Positions 46,126 through 58,310 of a DNA stretch of 64,000 nt are shown one piece after another. The stretch covers positions 23,433,193-23,497,192 of the forward strand of contig JASXTE010000008.1 of the NCBI GenBank assembly GCA_030280995.1. The letters run 5' to 3'. Origin of the DNA: Hemileia vastatrix. Taxonomy: Eukaryota > Basidiomycota > Pucciniomycetes > Pucciniales > Zaghouaniaceae. The notes beneath the pieces are model-generated. The model was given only the letters and a program-made list of their open reading frames with translations, searched no databases and was not told where the DNA came from. The position numbers and the translations under genes are program-made. The stretch's first letter is position 1; each line of letters starts with the position of its first letter.

Positions 46126-46599
46126 AACTCCAATTTTGACTGTAAGTACCTAGACTCTACCTTTGTAAAAGTCTTTGATTCATAAAGGAAAGGCCTATCA
46201 TTACCTTCCTCATCCTCTTGCATCAAGACTTCACTTACTGCAGACACACTTGAATCTTCTTCTAGAGTAACTTTTCCAGTTCCTGGTCCATATTCCTATT
46301 TCTCTAAGAGAATATCTTTCCCTAGAATTCTCTACAACAATTCAAATGACTCTGCACATTCTTCTGTCCAATCCCATACAACATCTTTCTTTGTCAAGTG
46401 CCTAAATGGAGAAGATAACAAGGCGAAATCACAAATAAACATTCTTACATATGTACAAATACCTAAAAACCCTCTAACTTCAGTAATATTTCTTGGTCTT
46501 GGCCACCTAATTACCTTGTTTTTACGTTTTTATGAAGTGATCATCCCTTTCCTACATACAAAATTCCCAATAATTTCTAGCACTGGTGCACAGCATAAA

Positions 46600-47560
46600 A
46601 ATTATGACCCTGAGACTGTTAATCCAGTCTCCTCTATCCTAAAAAGTACCCTTTCAAGAGTGATCACATACTCCCAAATGAATCTTCTGATTCTTGGATC
46701 CTCCTCCAGAACCTTTCCATCATAATCAGTTACTGGCCCTTTTATACCACCATTGTCAATAAAAATTTTCACATATTCTGGAATCTTATCCTGTAATATC
46801 CATATCATCTGCACCTGATACACTGCCACTGATTTTGTAGCGTCCTGTGGTAACCTCATTAATCTAAATTTCTCCATTGGAGTTTAAAACATAGTCATAG
46901 GCCTTGAAAATATATCTAACTTAGGCTCATTGTATCCTCCCATAATGTCTCCTAATCCATAGCAGGCTCCTCCTGTAAAAGATCCCACCAACTTCTCTGG
47001 TGTTGGTGACAATCCTGCGTCCTTTAATGTAACCTTGCTCATCACTCTTAAATCATGAAAAACTCTTAATTTTCCATTGTTTTTGACAGCATAAAATTCT
47101 GGACTTCAGTAACTAGACATTGAATGTTCATACAAGCCAGACCTTAAACTTTCCCTAATTAGTTCCATATACTCTTCTCTTTTAGCTGCTGGTATAGGAA
47201 ATGCTTTCTTTTTTCACAGTGCATAAGGTATAACTGTAACAATTTAAGGCTTTCCATAAGTATGCTTCAATAATCCTCTTTCTTCCTGTGTAAATGCACT
47301 AGCCTTTTCCCCAAGTACCATAACATGTAACATAAAAGTCTTTTCCTCTTGTGATAACCAATCCTCTGGTCTAAAACTAACCATCTGTATTCTTTCCAAA
47401 ATTTTCTAATTAATAGGTGTAAATTTGAATAAAAATTTGATAAAAGTGTATTATATAGATTCCTTAATAGCGCAGGCCTCTGTAAAGGTGGATTCAACTC
47501 TGGAATCAGTACAATTACTGATTTAACCTTAACCACTACCGGTTTATACTTTGATGCTAG
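46600..47560 (-). pseudogene. reverse transcriptase of the minus-strand gypsy family
   Basis: The frame 46,877-46,602 starts FRLMRLPQDATKSVAVYQVQ, the RT palm block (L-x-x-LPQGATNS in intact members). It continues IFIDNGGIKGP, which replaces the family's F-x-DDGGIKGP active site with Asp-Asn, and ends RIEETGLTVSGS. The upstream RT fingers up to about 47,560 are readable in other frames with stops. This family uses F-x-DD in place of the usual Y-x-DD. Confidence 0.85.
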
Positions 47561-48108
47561 AAACCACCAGCTACTAACTTCATTACTAAATTTAAAAACC
47601 TTCCTAATATAGCTTTGGGCTGTAACTAAATTGTGTTTATGTCTTTTCTTATTAATAAAAGCAAAACCAAATCAATAATCAAAGAAGTTAAAAAGCTTAG
47701 GCACAATATACTAAGTAGTATTTATGAATTACCACTTTACATATCCCTTCTTGGACTGACTGATCACTATCAGGGTTCCTCTCATCCTGTGAGATAGTAA
47801 TACCTAAAATTTCAGCCCCTAATGAAAAGATTGGTGCCTCCATGGTGGGCATCCTTCCTCTTCCTCCTCATAACACTCTCCTTCTTTCTCTAAACTCATA
47901 GCTCCAACATACTTAGTTTCACAGCCACCATTTTTAGGAACTAATAAAACTTCCATTACTGGAATACCATCATTACCCACAATCCTAATTCCTATAGTTT
48001 TATTTAAGCAATAATCTATAGTTGTATAATAATCAATCAAAATAGTTTTTCTAAAACTGGTTTTACTACACCCATAGGAAAATAAAATTTCAAGTCTCTT
48101 GAGGCACC

Positions 48109-48711
48109 TTAAACTTGTGTCTTAACATAATTAGCTACCCCTATAGCTGGTAACCTAACACTGCCAATACCTGTGATAGTGCCTGTGCCATCTTTAACTG
48201 GTAAACCTAATTCCACTGAATCTTCTGCTGAAACCACACTGATCTTAGAACCAGTATCTTCAAGCACTCTGATATATTTTTTATTAATAGAAACTTTTAG
48301 ATATCCTAATGAACCTGCATAATGTGGCACCCTTGGAAATACAAAAACTGGCTATAATGCATATTCTTCAATGTCATACTCAGCACAATAAGAGACTCTT
48401 TGCTTCCTACATTTATCAACTACTCCATTTGCTTCATCTGGAACTAATTCTTTTAGCACCCCAAATGGAACTGAAACTGTTGTTCTTAAAAATTGTGCAA
48501 CTAAATTTTCAGCTGCCTTCAGTGATTCCAAGTGAACTAGTTTCTGCATCTTCCATTTTGGTTTAGCCACCTTTGCACCAGCTTTTGCTCTTCCAGGTGA
48601 ATTTTTAGGAGTATTATGCCTAGATCCAGGAGTTTTTTCAGTCGTTACCACTCTGTGCTGCACTACTTCTGGCTCCTCCAACATTGGTTTATCCTCAATC
48701 CATTGATCCAT
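48109..48711 (-). pseudogene. aspartic protease and linker of the minus-strand gypsy family
   Basis: The frame 48,330-48,109 encodes GYLKVSINKKYIRVLEDTGS and KISVVSAEDSVELGLPV, a retropepsin with the active-site DTG changed little from D-x-GS. The frame 48,711-48,352 upstream is a linker rich in Lys, Pro and Thr (KTPGSRHNTPKNSPGRAKAG), with a helix and a short Cys-containing end (CRKQRVSYC). The two frames are joined by a stop/frameshift near 48,340. Confidence 0.75.
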
Positions 48712-48714
48712 GTT

Positions 48715-50210
48715 TTAATACATTTTATTCCCAGTTTCATCCTCTATTTTCACATCTTCAAGTGGAACTTTAGTATTCTCCCTAGTAGTATATCCTACCT
48801 CTTCAATATCTTCAGGATTTGCATACTTAGCACCTGCCCTCCTTGGCCTTCTAATAGTCAGTGGTTTCATCTTTCTATGCTTTGCAGAAAACATCTCTAA
48901 CCACACTGCTGTAAGTGGCATTGCAACTGCTCTTTCTTTTGCCTTAAAATCCAATACTGCACAAGGTACTTCAAAATTAACTGATTTCTCATTCTTATCT
49001 TTTGCTTCTGGCTCCTCACCTTTAATAGACTTTCCATCCATAGCTTTTTAATTGATATGATTGATGAACCTCATTTGCATCACTCAATCGTTATCCATGA
49101 CAAGTTTAGTACTGTCTTCCAACATTAGAGCTGTTCTTTCCTCATAAACTACTCTTTCTTCTTTATCCCTCTGAAGTGTTTTACATCTCATTCTATTATG
49201 ACCTTCTTTATTAAAGTAATAACATACCATAGAAGAAAAATGTGATGGCTGAGGAGTAAATCTAGACTTAGGTTTAGACATGTCACTCAGCTTCTTTTTT
49301 AGCTCGTAAATCCTAGACACTATTGAATCTGGATCCCTTGCTGAAAATTTCAATTTTGGGGTTTCTTCTGGTGGAGATGACCCTGCACTTGATGATACAT
49401 CTACTGCCTCTACATTATCCAAAGATAACCTATCTTCTTAGCACTCTGCCTGACCCAACTTCATCTCAGCTTCTACCGCTGTCTCTACCTCCTCTAATCC
49501 TGGTTATTTATAATTCCTTTCTATATTCTTGAATGGCTTTCCCTTGTTGTCTAATTGTCTCTTTTCCCAATCTTTAAATTCAGGTGCTAGCACTTTTTAA
49601 AACCAAGGTAAAAACAAATTAATGTTGCTTCATTAAGGAACAAATATTCTACCATTGGATCAAATTCTTCCCTGAAATTTTCAAGATCTTTTGTGTCCCT
49701 AATAACTGCCTTTAACATTTGCCTTATTTACCATATTATCTAGATCCTTGATCATACACCTAGTTTATTCAGTAACTTTTGGCCATCTTTTTAACATCTG
49801 TGCTTTTAGCTCTGTCAATTTGCAGTTTTCATGACCATCCAGCTCTTCTAGATTATTCTTACACTTTTTTGCAACAAAAAACAACTCTTTCCACACCATA
49901 TCATAATCCAAGGATCCGTGAACCTCTTCCACTTGTTCAAACCTCCTTAAGAATTTTTTAGTGTTGATACCTGTGAATTACAAGCTTTCATCCTTGCATC
50001 TAATGATTTTTAAAGCCCTAGGTGGTAATGATGCTGTTGAGTTATGAAATATTTCCTTTCCTGAGTAACTTTAGAGGTAGTTTCTGTAGACTCCATACTA
50101 CCATATCTCACTTTAAAAGTCCTTTAAAAAGAAAACAATCACAAAAAAAAACTAAATCAAGTATATTCTTTCAATACAGCCCTACACTATCCTCTGATAA
50201 CATCTTTATC
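48715..50210 (-). pseudogene. Gag region with defective zinc knuckle, minus-strand gypsy family
   Basis: The frame 49,422-49,084 carries CYYFNKEGHNRMRC, a retroviral-type C-x2-C-x4-H-x4-C knuckle in which the second Cys has become Phe. The frame 49,041-48,715 is a charged linker following it. Upstream to about 50,210, stops and frame changes leave only scraps such as REEFDPMVEYL near 49,650, which is the capsid end of this family. No start codon can be chosen reliably. Confidence 0.75.
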
Positions 50211-50472
50211 TGATACACTTTTTGTAGACCCTAGGGCTCTTCCTTGAAGTTCTGGCTTGATTAATTTAAAGTGTATCACCTACCCAAGGCTGCTCTGTAA
50301 AAGGTAAAATCACAAGTAGGATTTCACAGTTCAGAGATAATATATGTTTTAATGTCATTTCACATGTGTATCTTTCTTGTTTTGCTGGATTAATGGTACA
50401 GTCCAAAACTGTCTCTAAATTTCATTTAGTTTTGAATTATATCTTGAAAGAAAACTTGTACATATCTTAAAT

Positions 50473-50670
50473 AGGGGGTATCAAAGTTAGAAATTATAAA
50501 TTTCAAAATATGTCTTTTCCCACAAAATCAATCATGATTATTTTTTGAAATATGTGATATTGTGCCCCAAAAACACCTTTTACCAAGAATTAATTTCAAG
50601 TTTATGAAATTATTTTTGTGTTTTGAAATACCTTTTATATACATTCAAATTTCAAACTTTGATACCCCCT
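50473..50670. mobile_element. 198-bp MITE, AGGGGGTATCAAAG family
   Basis: The ends AGGGGGTATCAAAGTTAGAA and TTTGATACCCCCT are present. Flanks are AAT and AAA, an imperfect 3-bp duplication. The interior matches the 34.9-kb copy in reverse order (CACAAAATCAATCATGATTA, then GCCCCAAAAACACC). Confidence 0.9.
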
Positions 50671-50759
50671 AAAATTTATCAAAACTTTAATTTTTCTCTC
50701 AAGTTATATTCTTTGCGCAGGTCCCATTGACATACCCTTATCTTGAAATTAACATAATT

Positions 50760-50965
50760 ATTTTTCTACATAATGATGCATTTCACCATTGAGACAGGAT
50801 ACACAAGATAATAGAGCATTGGGGTTGCATAATTATATACATGACTGTTTATTCCCCAGATTATAATCCTATAGAGAAATTCTTTGATTTACTCAAGATT
50901 AAAATAAAGCATACAGAAAAACTTTCTGGTTTCCAGGAAGATGAGAACTTAATTTTTTTTATTTT
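50760..50965 (+). pseudogene. C-terminal remnant of a DDE_3-type (Tc1/mariner-like) transposase
   Basis: The translation reads NDAFHH, a stop, DRIHKIIEHWGCIIIYMTVY, then YSPDYNPIEKFFDLLKIKIK. This corresponds to the family's DNA-x-x-HH block with the second catalytic Asp and the YSPDLNPIE block with the catalytic Glu. It is short, with no N-terminal part. It lies 90 bp from the MITE, but nothing shows that the two belong together. Confidence 0.8.
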
Positions 50966-51730
50966 GTAGATTATTATTTAATGATATTCTCATGGAAGAA
51001 CTTTTCAAATAAGGGGCTACTTACCATGATTCTAAATTTTTTTTTCACATAATAACTGTTATAATCATCTGCAATGCAAGGTTTATAAGTTCTGGCTTAT
51101 CATTTCATATAAAGAATATTTTATATCTCTAAATATGAATTTAAATTTTTTAATCAAGTGTTAATAAACTTTAAGAATGAGGCTTAGAGAGTAATTTCAT
51201 TTTGAGATGTGTGTTGTTGGCTTGTACAGTAAGTAAGGATGATTTATACAGTGTATTTTAAGACAATAATATGAAAATGTAGGAGAATGGATAGTTTAAT
51301 GACAATAGTAAAGTAATTTAATAATATTTTATTTCTTTACTTCACATTGAACAGTTCTTTGTCAAATATATGATTATAGTAAATAAACAAGTTATTTGTA
51401 TTTGGTTTTTATTTTATGTAATATATATGAAGTGAAATTAGAAATAAAAAGATGGTCTAAAACAACAAAAGTAAATTCTTTTTATAGGAAAAATGTAATA
51501 CAATGTGAATTTTGTTGAAGGTAAAAAATATTTATAATTGAGTTTAAATTTTAATATAAAATTAATTTGAAATGTGTTGAGAAGATAAATTAAAGGATTA
51601 AATTAAGATTTAATAAAAAAAATAAAAGTCAATAAAATGAAATAATTTCAATTTAAATTTAATATAGTAAAAAGTTAAAATATCTTATCCCTTAAAGTTC
51701 CAAGTAAATACTAAAAGCTCTTTTCTTTTT
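50966..51730. other. AT-rich spacer, no gene
   Basis: Very AT-rich sequence with no frame above 60 codons and no recognised repeat. Confidence 0.5.
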
Positions 51731-51735
51731 TTTCC

Positions 51736-52073
51736 TGGCCCCCTCTAGCCTACTTCAAGTAAGGTCTGAGTCCCAGCAATTACATAGACTTAGATCTAAA
51801 ACTTTCTGTAGGTTTTATAATTTTTAATTCAATTGATTTTATAAAATTGAAATAAAATTTTAATCAAATTAAAATGTTTTAGTACATAAAAATAAACAAG
51901 TTAAAGAATAAAAAATAAATTGTAATATAGTTATTAAATATAGTTACACATTATAAAACTTAAAGATTTTGAAATATTAATTTTATAATATTTATATATT
52001 TAAGTAATTATGTAATTGAGTAATACATTTAATCAGATCAGTTTTACTATGTTAAATAAGTTACTGGCTGACC
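51736..52073 (-). repeat. probable 3' LTR portion of the split minus-strand gypsy element
   Basis: On the minus strand, AAAGAGGGTCAGCCAGTAAC near 52,073 resembles the polypurine tract and TGTCAGCC start of the gypsy 1 LTR. GTAATTGCTGGGACTCAGAC near 51,780 resembles an internal LTR stretch (TGCTGTAATTNCTGGGGATA). The LTR is strongly diverged and its far end was not found. Confidence 0.5.
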
Positions 52074-53595
52074 CTCTTTTACCCTAAAAAACAATAAAAA
52101 ATATGTTTAGAATTTTTTCTTATATTTATTTTATAGAATGTTTAAATCGGAGATTCCTTTTTCAGGAATACATCTATCAAATTTAGTAGGCTTTACTTTA
52201 TAACTTAGTAAATACTCAGTTCCCCTTTTTCTAGTAAGATTCCTTTCATAAATTTTTTTTTCAATTTCATCCTTCTCAGTTATTTCCAAAGGTTTGGATT
52301 TTTGTCTTCTCCTTCATTTAGGAAATAAATCATGATTATTTAGATTATAAGGTTTTATTAAAGTTATTGGAAATACTGGATAATTTCTATCATATGGAGA
52401 ATATAATAAAACTTCAACAGCATTATTACCAATCACCTTCTATACAACAAATGAACCAATAAATGGATCTTTTAATTTATTGTTACCTTGTAAGCTAAAA
52501 TGAACTATAAAAATAAGAACTTCATCTCCTTCTTTATAAGTACATTCTTAATGGGATTTGTCCCATCTTTACTTCATATATTGATATGCATTTTAAATAA
52601 ATTTTTGGACATGATTTCTACAAAAATGTTGTATTTGAAGAAAAGACTTAGAACCAGGATGCATATCTTGCCTGGGTAGGTTTTTGTTTATCAAAGAGCT
52701 TGGAGTTTTTGGTACATATCCTAACCATAATTTAAAAGGCCTTTTTTTAGTTACTGAATAAACTGTACTGTTATAAGCGAATTCAAGGCCTGGAAGAAGT
52801 GTTACCTAATCACAAGTATATCTATCATTATCCTTGAATTAAAAACCAAAAGCAAAATATCTTCTTATCATGTTTTCTTAAATTTGTATCATCCTTTTAG
52901 CCAATCCATAAGTTTGTGGATGATGTGCTGTGGAAAATTTTAAATCATGACCAAAAATGTCCATTAAGGAACTCCAAAGTTCTGATGCAAACTTTGGGTC
53001 TCTATCAGAGATAATAGCTTTTGTAAATCCAGCCGGATTAAAATGTTAGTCCACCATATAAAAGCTAATTCTTTAGTAGAAATATATTTGTGGGTAGGGA
53101 TAAATTTACACATTTTTGTAAATCTATCTAATATTACCCTACAGAAGTTAAAGTTATCTTTACCTGCTGTTTGATGACCAGCTGCAAAATCCAGTTTAAT
53201 TATTTGCCATGATGAATCTGTACCTTCCATTTGTTACATTAATCCTGCTCTTCTTCCAGGCAATCTTTTAGATTTTTTGCATGAATCACAAGAGTCAAAA
53301 TATTGTTTAGCATCTTCTGACATAGTATCCCATCAAGCAGTATTTTTTAATCTGATGATGGTTCTTTCCAGGTCAAAATGTCCTGCTAATATGTCATCAT
53401 GAAATAATTTAAGAATAATTTCCTTCATTGATGAAGATATAACTATTAAATTACTAATTTTCTTTCTATAATATATGAAGTTATCTTTTAAGGAAAATTT
53501 TCATTTTTCCAATACCTTTTGATATTTTACTGATGCATTTTTTATAAAAGGTTTGACTGATTCAATTTTTGGATCAATAAGGATAATTGATAATT
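52074..53595 (-). pseudogene. integrase half of the split minus-strand gypsy element
   Basis: From 53,595 down, the translation matches the gypsy 1 integrase piece by piece: KNASVKYQKVL, a YYRKKISN stretch, the CDSC zinc-binding end near 53,275, and the frame 53,230-52,964 with KLDFAAGHQTAGKDNFNFCR and ILDRFTKMCKFIPTHKYIST. The C-terminal part runs down to the EYLLSYKVKPTKFDR-like tail near 52,190. Stops and frame changes are frequent. It is the 3' half of an element whose 5' half is at 61,738-62,665. Confidence 0.88.
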
Positions 53596-53770
53596 TTATT
53601 AGCCTATTTTCCATTAGTAGTCTGCGCCAATCCAAACTTGTGAGTTAACATTGAGCAAAAATATTTTATTAGTCTTTCCCTGAGGTTTAATACATAAAGA
53701 ATTTAATATTAAGTAGTAGGACTAGTAATACTTACTATTAAATCATACCTAAATACTATCATACACTGAA
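53596..53770 (+). repeat. truncated 5' LTR of gypsy 2
   Basis: It matches the last 175 bp of the gypsy 2 3' LTR (61,335-61,737 without the MITE), from ATTAGCCTATTTTCCA through TTTCCCTGAGGTTTAAT to ACACTGAA. The shared end differs from ACTGACA by one base. Confidence 0.88.
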
Positions 53771-54279
53771 AATTGGGGGTCTTTCCTAATTTATTCCTTA
53801 TTATTTTAGTATAAGCCTTAAGAGGTTATTTTTACTCTACTTTAGCTCATATAAACCAAATATTTGGGTCTTCAGAACATTATTGAATCACCATAGCTTG
53901 GTGATTTCTAAAAAGACCTCTTGTAACAATTTTAATAATTTTTTTAAATAAAAATTAGGTATTTACAGTTGTAACTGTGCCCAATATAAACCCAATTTAA
54001 CTTGTATTTGGCCACCAATATAACACCCAATTAAATTGTTACAAGTTTAAATCTTGGTAAGATAACTACTCACCATTATAAAGGTCTACTTAAACTTATT
54101 ATTAATTTTTAATAGATTTTTTTAAATTTTTAATATATTTTATTTAATTAAATATAAATATAAATTCAGGGTAAGCTCCAGTGCTTTTATTAGTATTTAT
54201 ATTACTAATAATTTTATCTACTGATTATCATACAGGTTTTCCCTTTTTTAGGAGTATTAAATAGCTGTTTTAAACATTA

Positions 54280-56440
54280 TGAAGGCTCCACAGGACAATG
54301 TAAGTGATAAAACTGCTTTTAATACCAGGTATAAAGCTAAAAAAAATGTACCAGGACATACTATGGAAGGAAAGTCTTATCCTCAACCAAAAAAATCAGC
54401 ATAGAGGAAAAAGGATGCCCTCTTGAAAAAGGCAACTATAAAGAAGACATCAACTCCTTTTCAGGATCAAATTTCCCACTTGGTCAGAAAATTTCTGAAG
54501 CTGGAGGAGTCAGAGTCTTCCATCATCAAAGAGGTGAAGAAAGTGGAGAACAATTGCAGGATAGTATTCCAGCAATTGAATAAAACACTGACAGAGCAGA
54601 AAGGAGTACAGAAAAACCATCAACCCCCTACCCCAGGAAGATCAGGTCAGTCTAAGGACAAGATCTAGGCAGGAAAATAGAAATGAGATTGGTTTCACCA
54701 ACAGTGGGCAATCCACAATTGCAACAGGGATCCAGTCCCTCATCAGACCACTTCCAATCACCCATACAAGCCACAAAAAAGAATCAAAAGCCAGGGCTTT
54801 CCCCTATCTATTGGTAAGTAAATTTCCTTCTTAAATTGCACATAATACTGATTATTACAATGCAGGTAACTTGATTGATGTGAAATCTGCTTGTAGATTT
54901 AGGAGGACTTGAGACAATTGAGTTTTGATATAGATACACCTGATTTATCTTTTGTCCATAACAATACAAATATTTATGATAATAATACAGTTAACCCTTA
55001 GTTTCTACCACATATCAGTGAGTTGTGAGCTTCACTAAATAGTAGAGAATTTGAAAAGGAAGATGTTGAGTATTTCAATAAAAATCCAACTGCCCATAGA
55101 ATTGTTTCAGCATTATAGAGTAGAATGACTGATTGTGAGGAACAAGCAATTAAGCTAACAAGTGAAACATTTTTGTCCTTAAAATTGAATATTTCACAAC
55201 TAGAAACAAGAAATAAAGAATTAGATAAAGAACACCTGGCTCTAACTTTTAAATATGATTCTTTAAGTAATAAACATAGTGAACTTTCAAACAAATTCAG
55301 AGAGTTAAAAAAATTGTATGAAGCACATATATCAAAATATGAATCAAGAATAAAGTTATCCTTTGCACAAGCAAATCAAACTGTCTCTGATTTGTTACAA
55401 ATATTACCTAAGTTTGAGATTTCAACTCCCAATCTACTAATGAATCAGGATAATAATAAGTATACACAGTATAATAATAATCCTTTCATTTTCAAAAATG
55501 AATCTCAATTATTCCCATTTCCTCCAAAAATAAAAACATCTGGTGGAAGTGTCAAGTCTAAAAGAGAAAATGTGTGTCGCAAATCAGTAAAAGAGGAAAT
55601 ATAAGACCATTTATATAAATTAAACGAGTTATTGAATTTTCCCAGGATTAGTGAGATTGAATCCAATCAGAAGAATTGGCCAAAAATTGAACATTACCCA
55701 ACTTATGATGGGAAATCTAGCTCTGATTGGCAACACTTTATTCAAAGAATTTAAAATTTAAAACTCTCATATAAGTTACCAGATGAAGAGATAACATCAG
55801 AACTAATTTTATTATTTAAAGATTTTGCTTTATTATGGTTTGAAGCTGTTTTAAGTGAGGGTAAAGATTATTCTAGAGCTGAATAGAAACATATAATTTA
55901 AAAATAATTTGGAGGTTCTAAATTTAGATTAACTCAGAAAAGATTTTTTGAGAAAAAAGGTATAATCCATTAAATGGTGAAAACCCTATGGTATTTTTAA
56001 TGAATTTAAATATAATATTAAAAGCCATTGAACCAAGTATGGATTTTAACTTATGGAATAATAAAATAATATATAAATTACCTTTTTCTGTCAAAGAAAT
56101 TGTTGTAACTAGAACAGTAATGGTACATGAGTACTCTGAATTTATTAATATTTGTAATGAAATACTATTAAACCATATGTATGAAGCAAGGTACACCACT
56201 TATAAAGAAAATAATCAACCTGTGAAAATTCAGAGCTCAAAAACACTGCAGGAAAAGCAGAAAGAACTTACTGTATCTGCAGTACCTGTAAAGTGTGAAA
56301 CAAATACTTTTTATATACTTAATAAGCCTTGGGTTAAAAGTCTCCAATGTGAGCAAATTATAAATATTGTTGAAAATCATAAAGAATCTAAAAATGAAAC
56401 AGAAAAAAGAAAATATTCAAGTGATTGTTAAAGTAATATC
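54280..56440 (+). pseudogene. gypsy 2 Gag with zinc-knuckle remnant
   Basis: It starts MKAPQDNVSDKTAFNTRYKA at 54,280. The frame 54,423-54,668 has the Lys/Glu-rich coiled-coil segment (QISHLVRKFLKLEESESSII). The frame 55,125-55,604 keeps intact the helical segment that has three stops in gypsy 1. The capsid part (55,670-55,990) has several stops. The frame 55,988-56,431 ends with TFYILNKPWVKSLQCEQ, where two Cys and the His of the knuckle are lost. Confidence 0.85.
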
Positions 56441-56589
56441 TCATATAGTGATGAAAATGAGGTCTATATGTTGGAAGATGATTTGTCTATCTTTGAAAAT
56501 CCAATATTAAGTATGGACTCAAATGTATCATTAATTAACTTTGAAGATGCTGAGATTATTAAGGATATAAAAGCTGATAACTTAAGAAT

Positions 56590-57200
56590 GAAACCTATCA
56601 CAGTTCCATAAATAATTTCTGGAGAAACTGAAAATATAATATTGGATACAGGAGCTTCTGGTTCTTTTGTTTCTGCATGTACATTACAGAAAATTGATAG
56701 TGATTATAAGTCAAATCTTGAACCTCTTAAAAGTGAAAGTTGGAGAGGTTTTGGATCAGTACTACACCCTATTGGTAAATACAAAGGTGCTATTTTCTTT
56801 AAACATCAACATGGTTGTGTTACAGTAACTTGTGACTTTGTAGTTATGGATAAGACTAATTGAAGTAGCTTTTTTATCATTGGTGATGACATTCTGAAAA
56901 AGTTTGGTGTAAAATTAGACCCTGCTAATTATAATTTTACAATTGGAATGAATGGTAAAAATATATTTAAATAAATTCTTTTAACACAGTCTTGAACATT
57001 GAGTCAGTAATAGATATTACTTGCAAAGGAAGAGAAACCAGTGAGATGGAACTTCTGGAAACAGAAATTTCAAAAGAATCATATGGAACTCAGATAAGTG
57101 AAGCTGAGAGGACAAGTATTTTGGACTTAATTAAGGCATTTCAAATGGCTTTTACACATGGGACCAATGAACTTGGCCTTTTGAAAGATCATGGGATGAA
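56590..57200 (+). pseudogene. gypsy 2 aspartic protease
   Basis: The frame at 56,642-56,863 reads MDTGASGSFVSACTLQKIDS and then GFGSVLHPIGKYKGAIFFKH, closely matching the gypsy 1 protease with its D-T-G-A active site. A TGA near 56,862 stands for a Cys/Ser of the C-N-C-S-N region. The C-terminal FIIGDDILKKFGV block follows. Confidence 0.9.
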
Positions 57201-57219
57201 AATTAGTTTGACCTGTTAA

Positions 57220-58310
57220 ATGGATAATATTCCTGCTAGTCTTAAAAATAAACTATACCCTGCTTCCTCAATGAAGAGGAAAGACATAGAAGATAATATT
57301 AAGATGTTTTTAAATATGAAAATTATTGAAAAAATAGAAACTACACAAAAATATTGTGTGATATCACCAGTTCTTTTCTCTTGTGAACAAGATAAGGTAA
57401 GACTGTGTAGTAATTATAGAGAATTAAATACATTTACAGTAGATGATATTTACCCCTTGCCAAGGATTGCCTCTATAAATGCTACCCTGAAGAGTGCTAA
57501 GTAAATAATTTGCCTAGATGTAAACAAAGGGTACCATCAAATTCCTGTTTAAAAGAACTCACAGAAGTTTTTATTAATAACAACACATATGGGAATTCAT
57601 AAATATTTCAGTATTTCATTTGGACCGAAAATTCTCCTTCAATATTTCAGAAGTTAATGGATATAGCATTCCATAATGAAATGATTTAAGGGTGGTTAAT
57701 GGTATACATTGATGGCATAATAGTGTTCTCTAAGACAGATGATGAACACTTACTCCATTTGAAGAAGGTATTTCAGAAAATGGATGAAATAAAAAATACC
57801 CTTTCATTGAGAAAATGTAAATTTGGTTTTGAGTCTTTAAGGGTGCTTGGGCATATTGTATATGGATTAAAAATATGTGTTGACCAAATAAGGGTGGCTG
57901 AAATCAAGAATCTTGGAATTCCTCAAAATTTATTTGATGTACAATCTTTTCTTGGTATATGTGGTAATCATAGACAATATATAAAGAACTACCAAGCAAT
58001 TTCTGAACCATTGACTAAATGATAAAGAAATCAAAAGCTTTAATTTGGAACAATGAAAGACAACAGGATTTTGATAATTTGAAAGAATTTTTGATGAAAG
58101 CTCCCATCTTAGGATTACCATATTTTAAACTACCTTTTGTCTTGTATACTGATGCAAGTTTTATTGGTTTGGGTGCTGCTTTGCATCAAAAACAACTTAT
58201 TAAAGGAAAATTGTCAGAAGTAGTAATTTGCTATATTTCACATACTCCAAGAAGTAGTGAATTGAAATATGGTGCTACTCAACTTGAGTGTTTTGAAGTA
58301 GTATGAGCTC
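57220..58310 (+). pseudogene. gypsy 2 reverse transcriptase and RNase H start
   Basis: RT blocks include CSNYRELNTFTVDDIYPLPR, with CGDYR changed to CSNYR, and an active site reading VYIDGIIVFSK near 57,700, in which the second Asp of Y-x-DD is Gly. The RNase H start, VLYTDASFIGLGAALHQKQL at about 58,140-58,200, keeps the frame that gypsy 1 lost. Stops are scattered through 57,500-57,690. Confidence 0.9.

Larger units (their letters stand above)
44730..50470 (-). mobile_element. second Ty3/gypsy family on the minus strand, truncated and decayed
   Basis: Read from high to low coordinates, it gives gag, zinc knuckle, aspartic protease, RT and integrase of a family clearly different from gypsy 1. 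The 3' end (integrase core and 3' LTR) is missing where gypsy 1 abuts at 44,729. Near 50,205 the minus strand reads TGTTATCAGAGG, close to the usual initiator-Met tRNA primer-binding site (TGGTATCAGAGC), so a relic 5' LTR should lie above it up to the MITE at 50,473. Confidence 0.88.
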
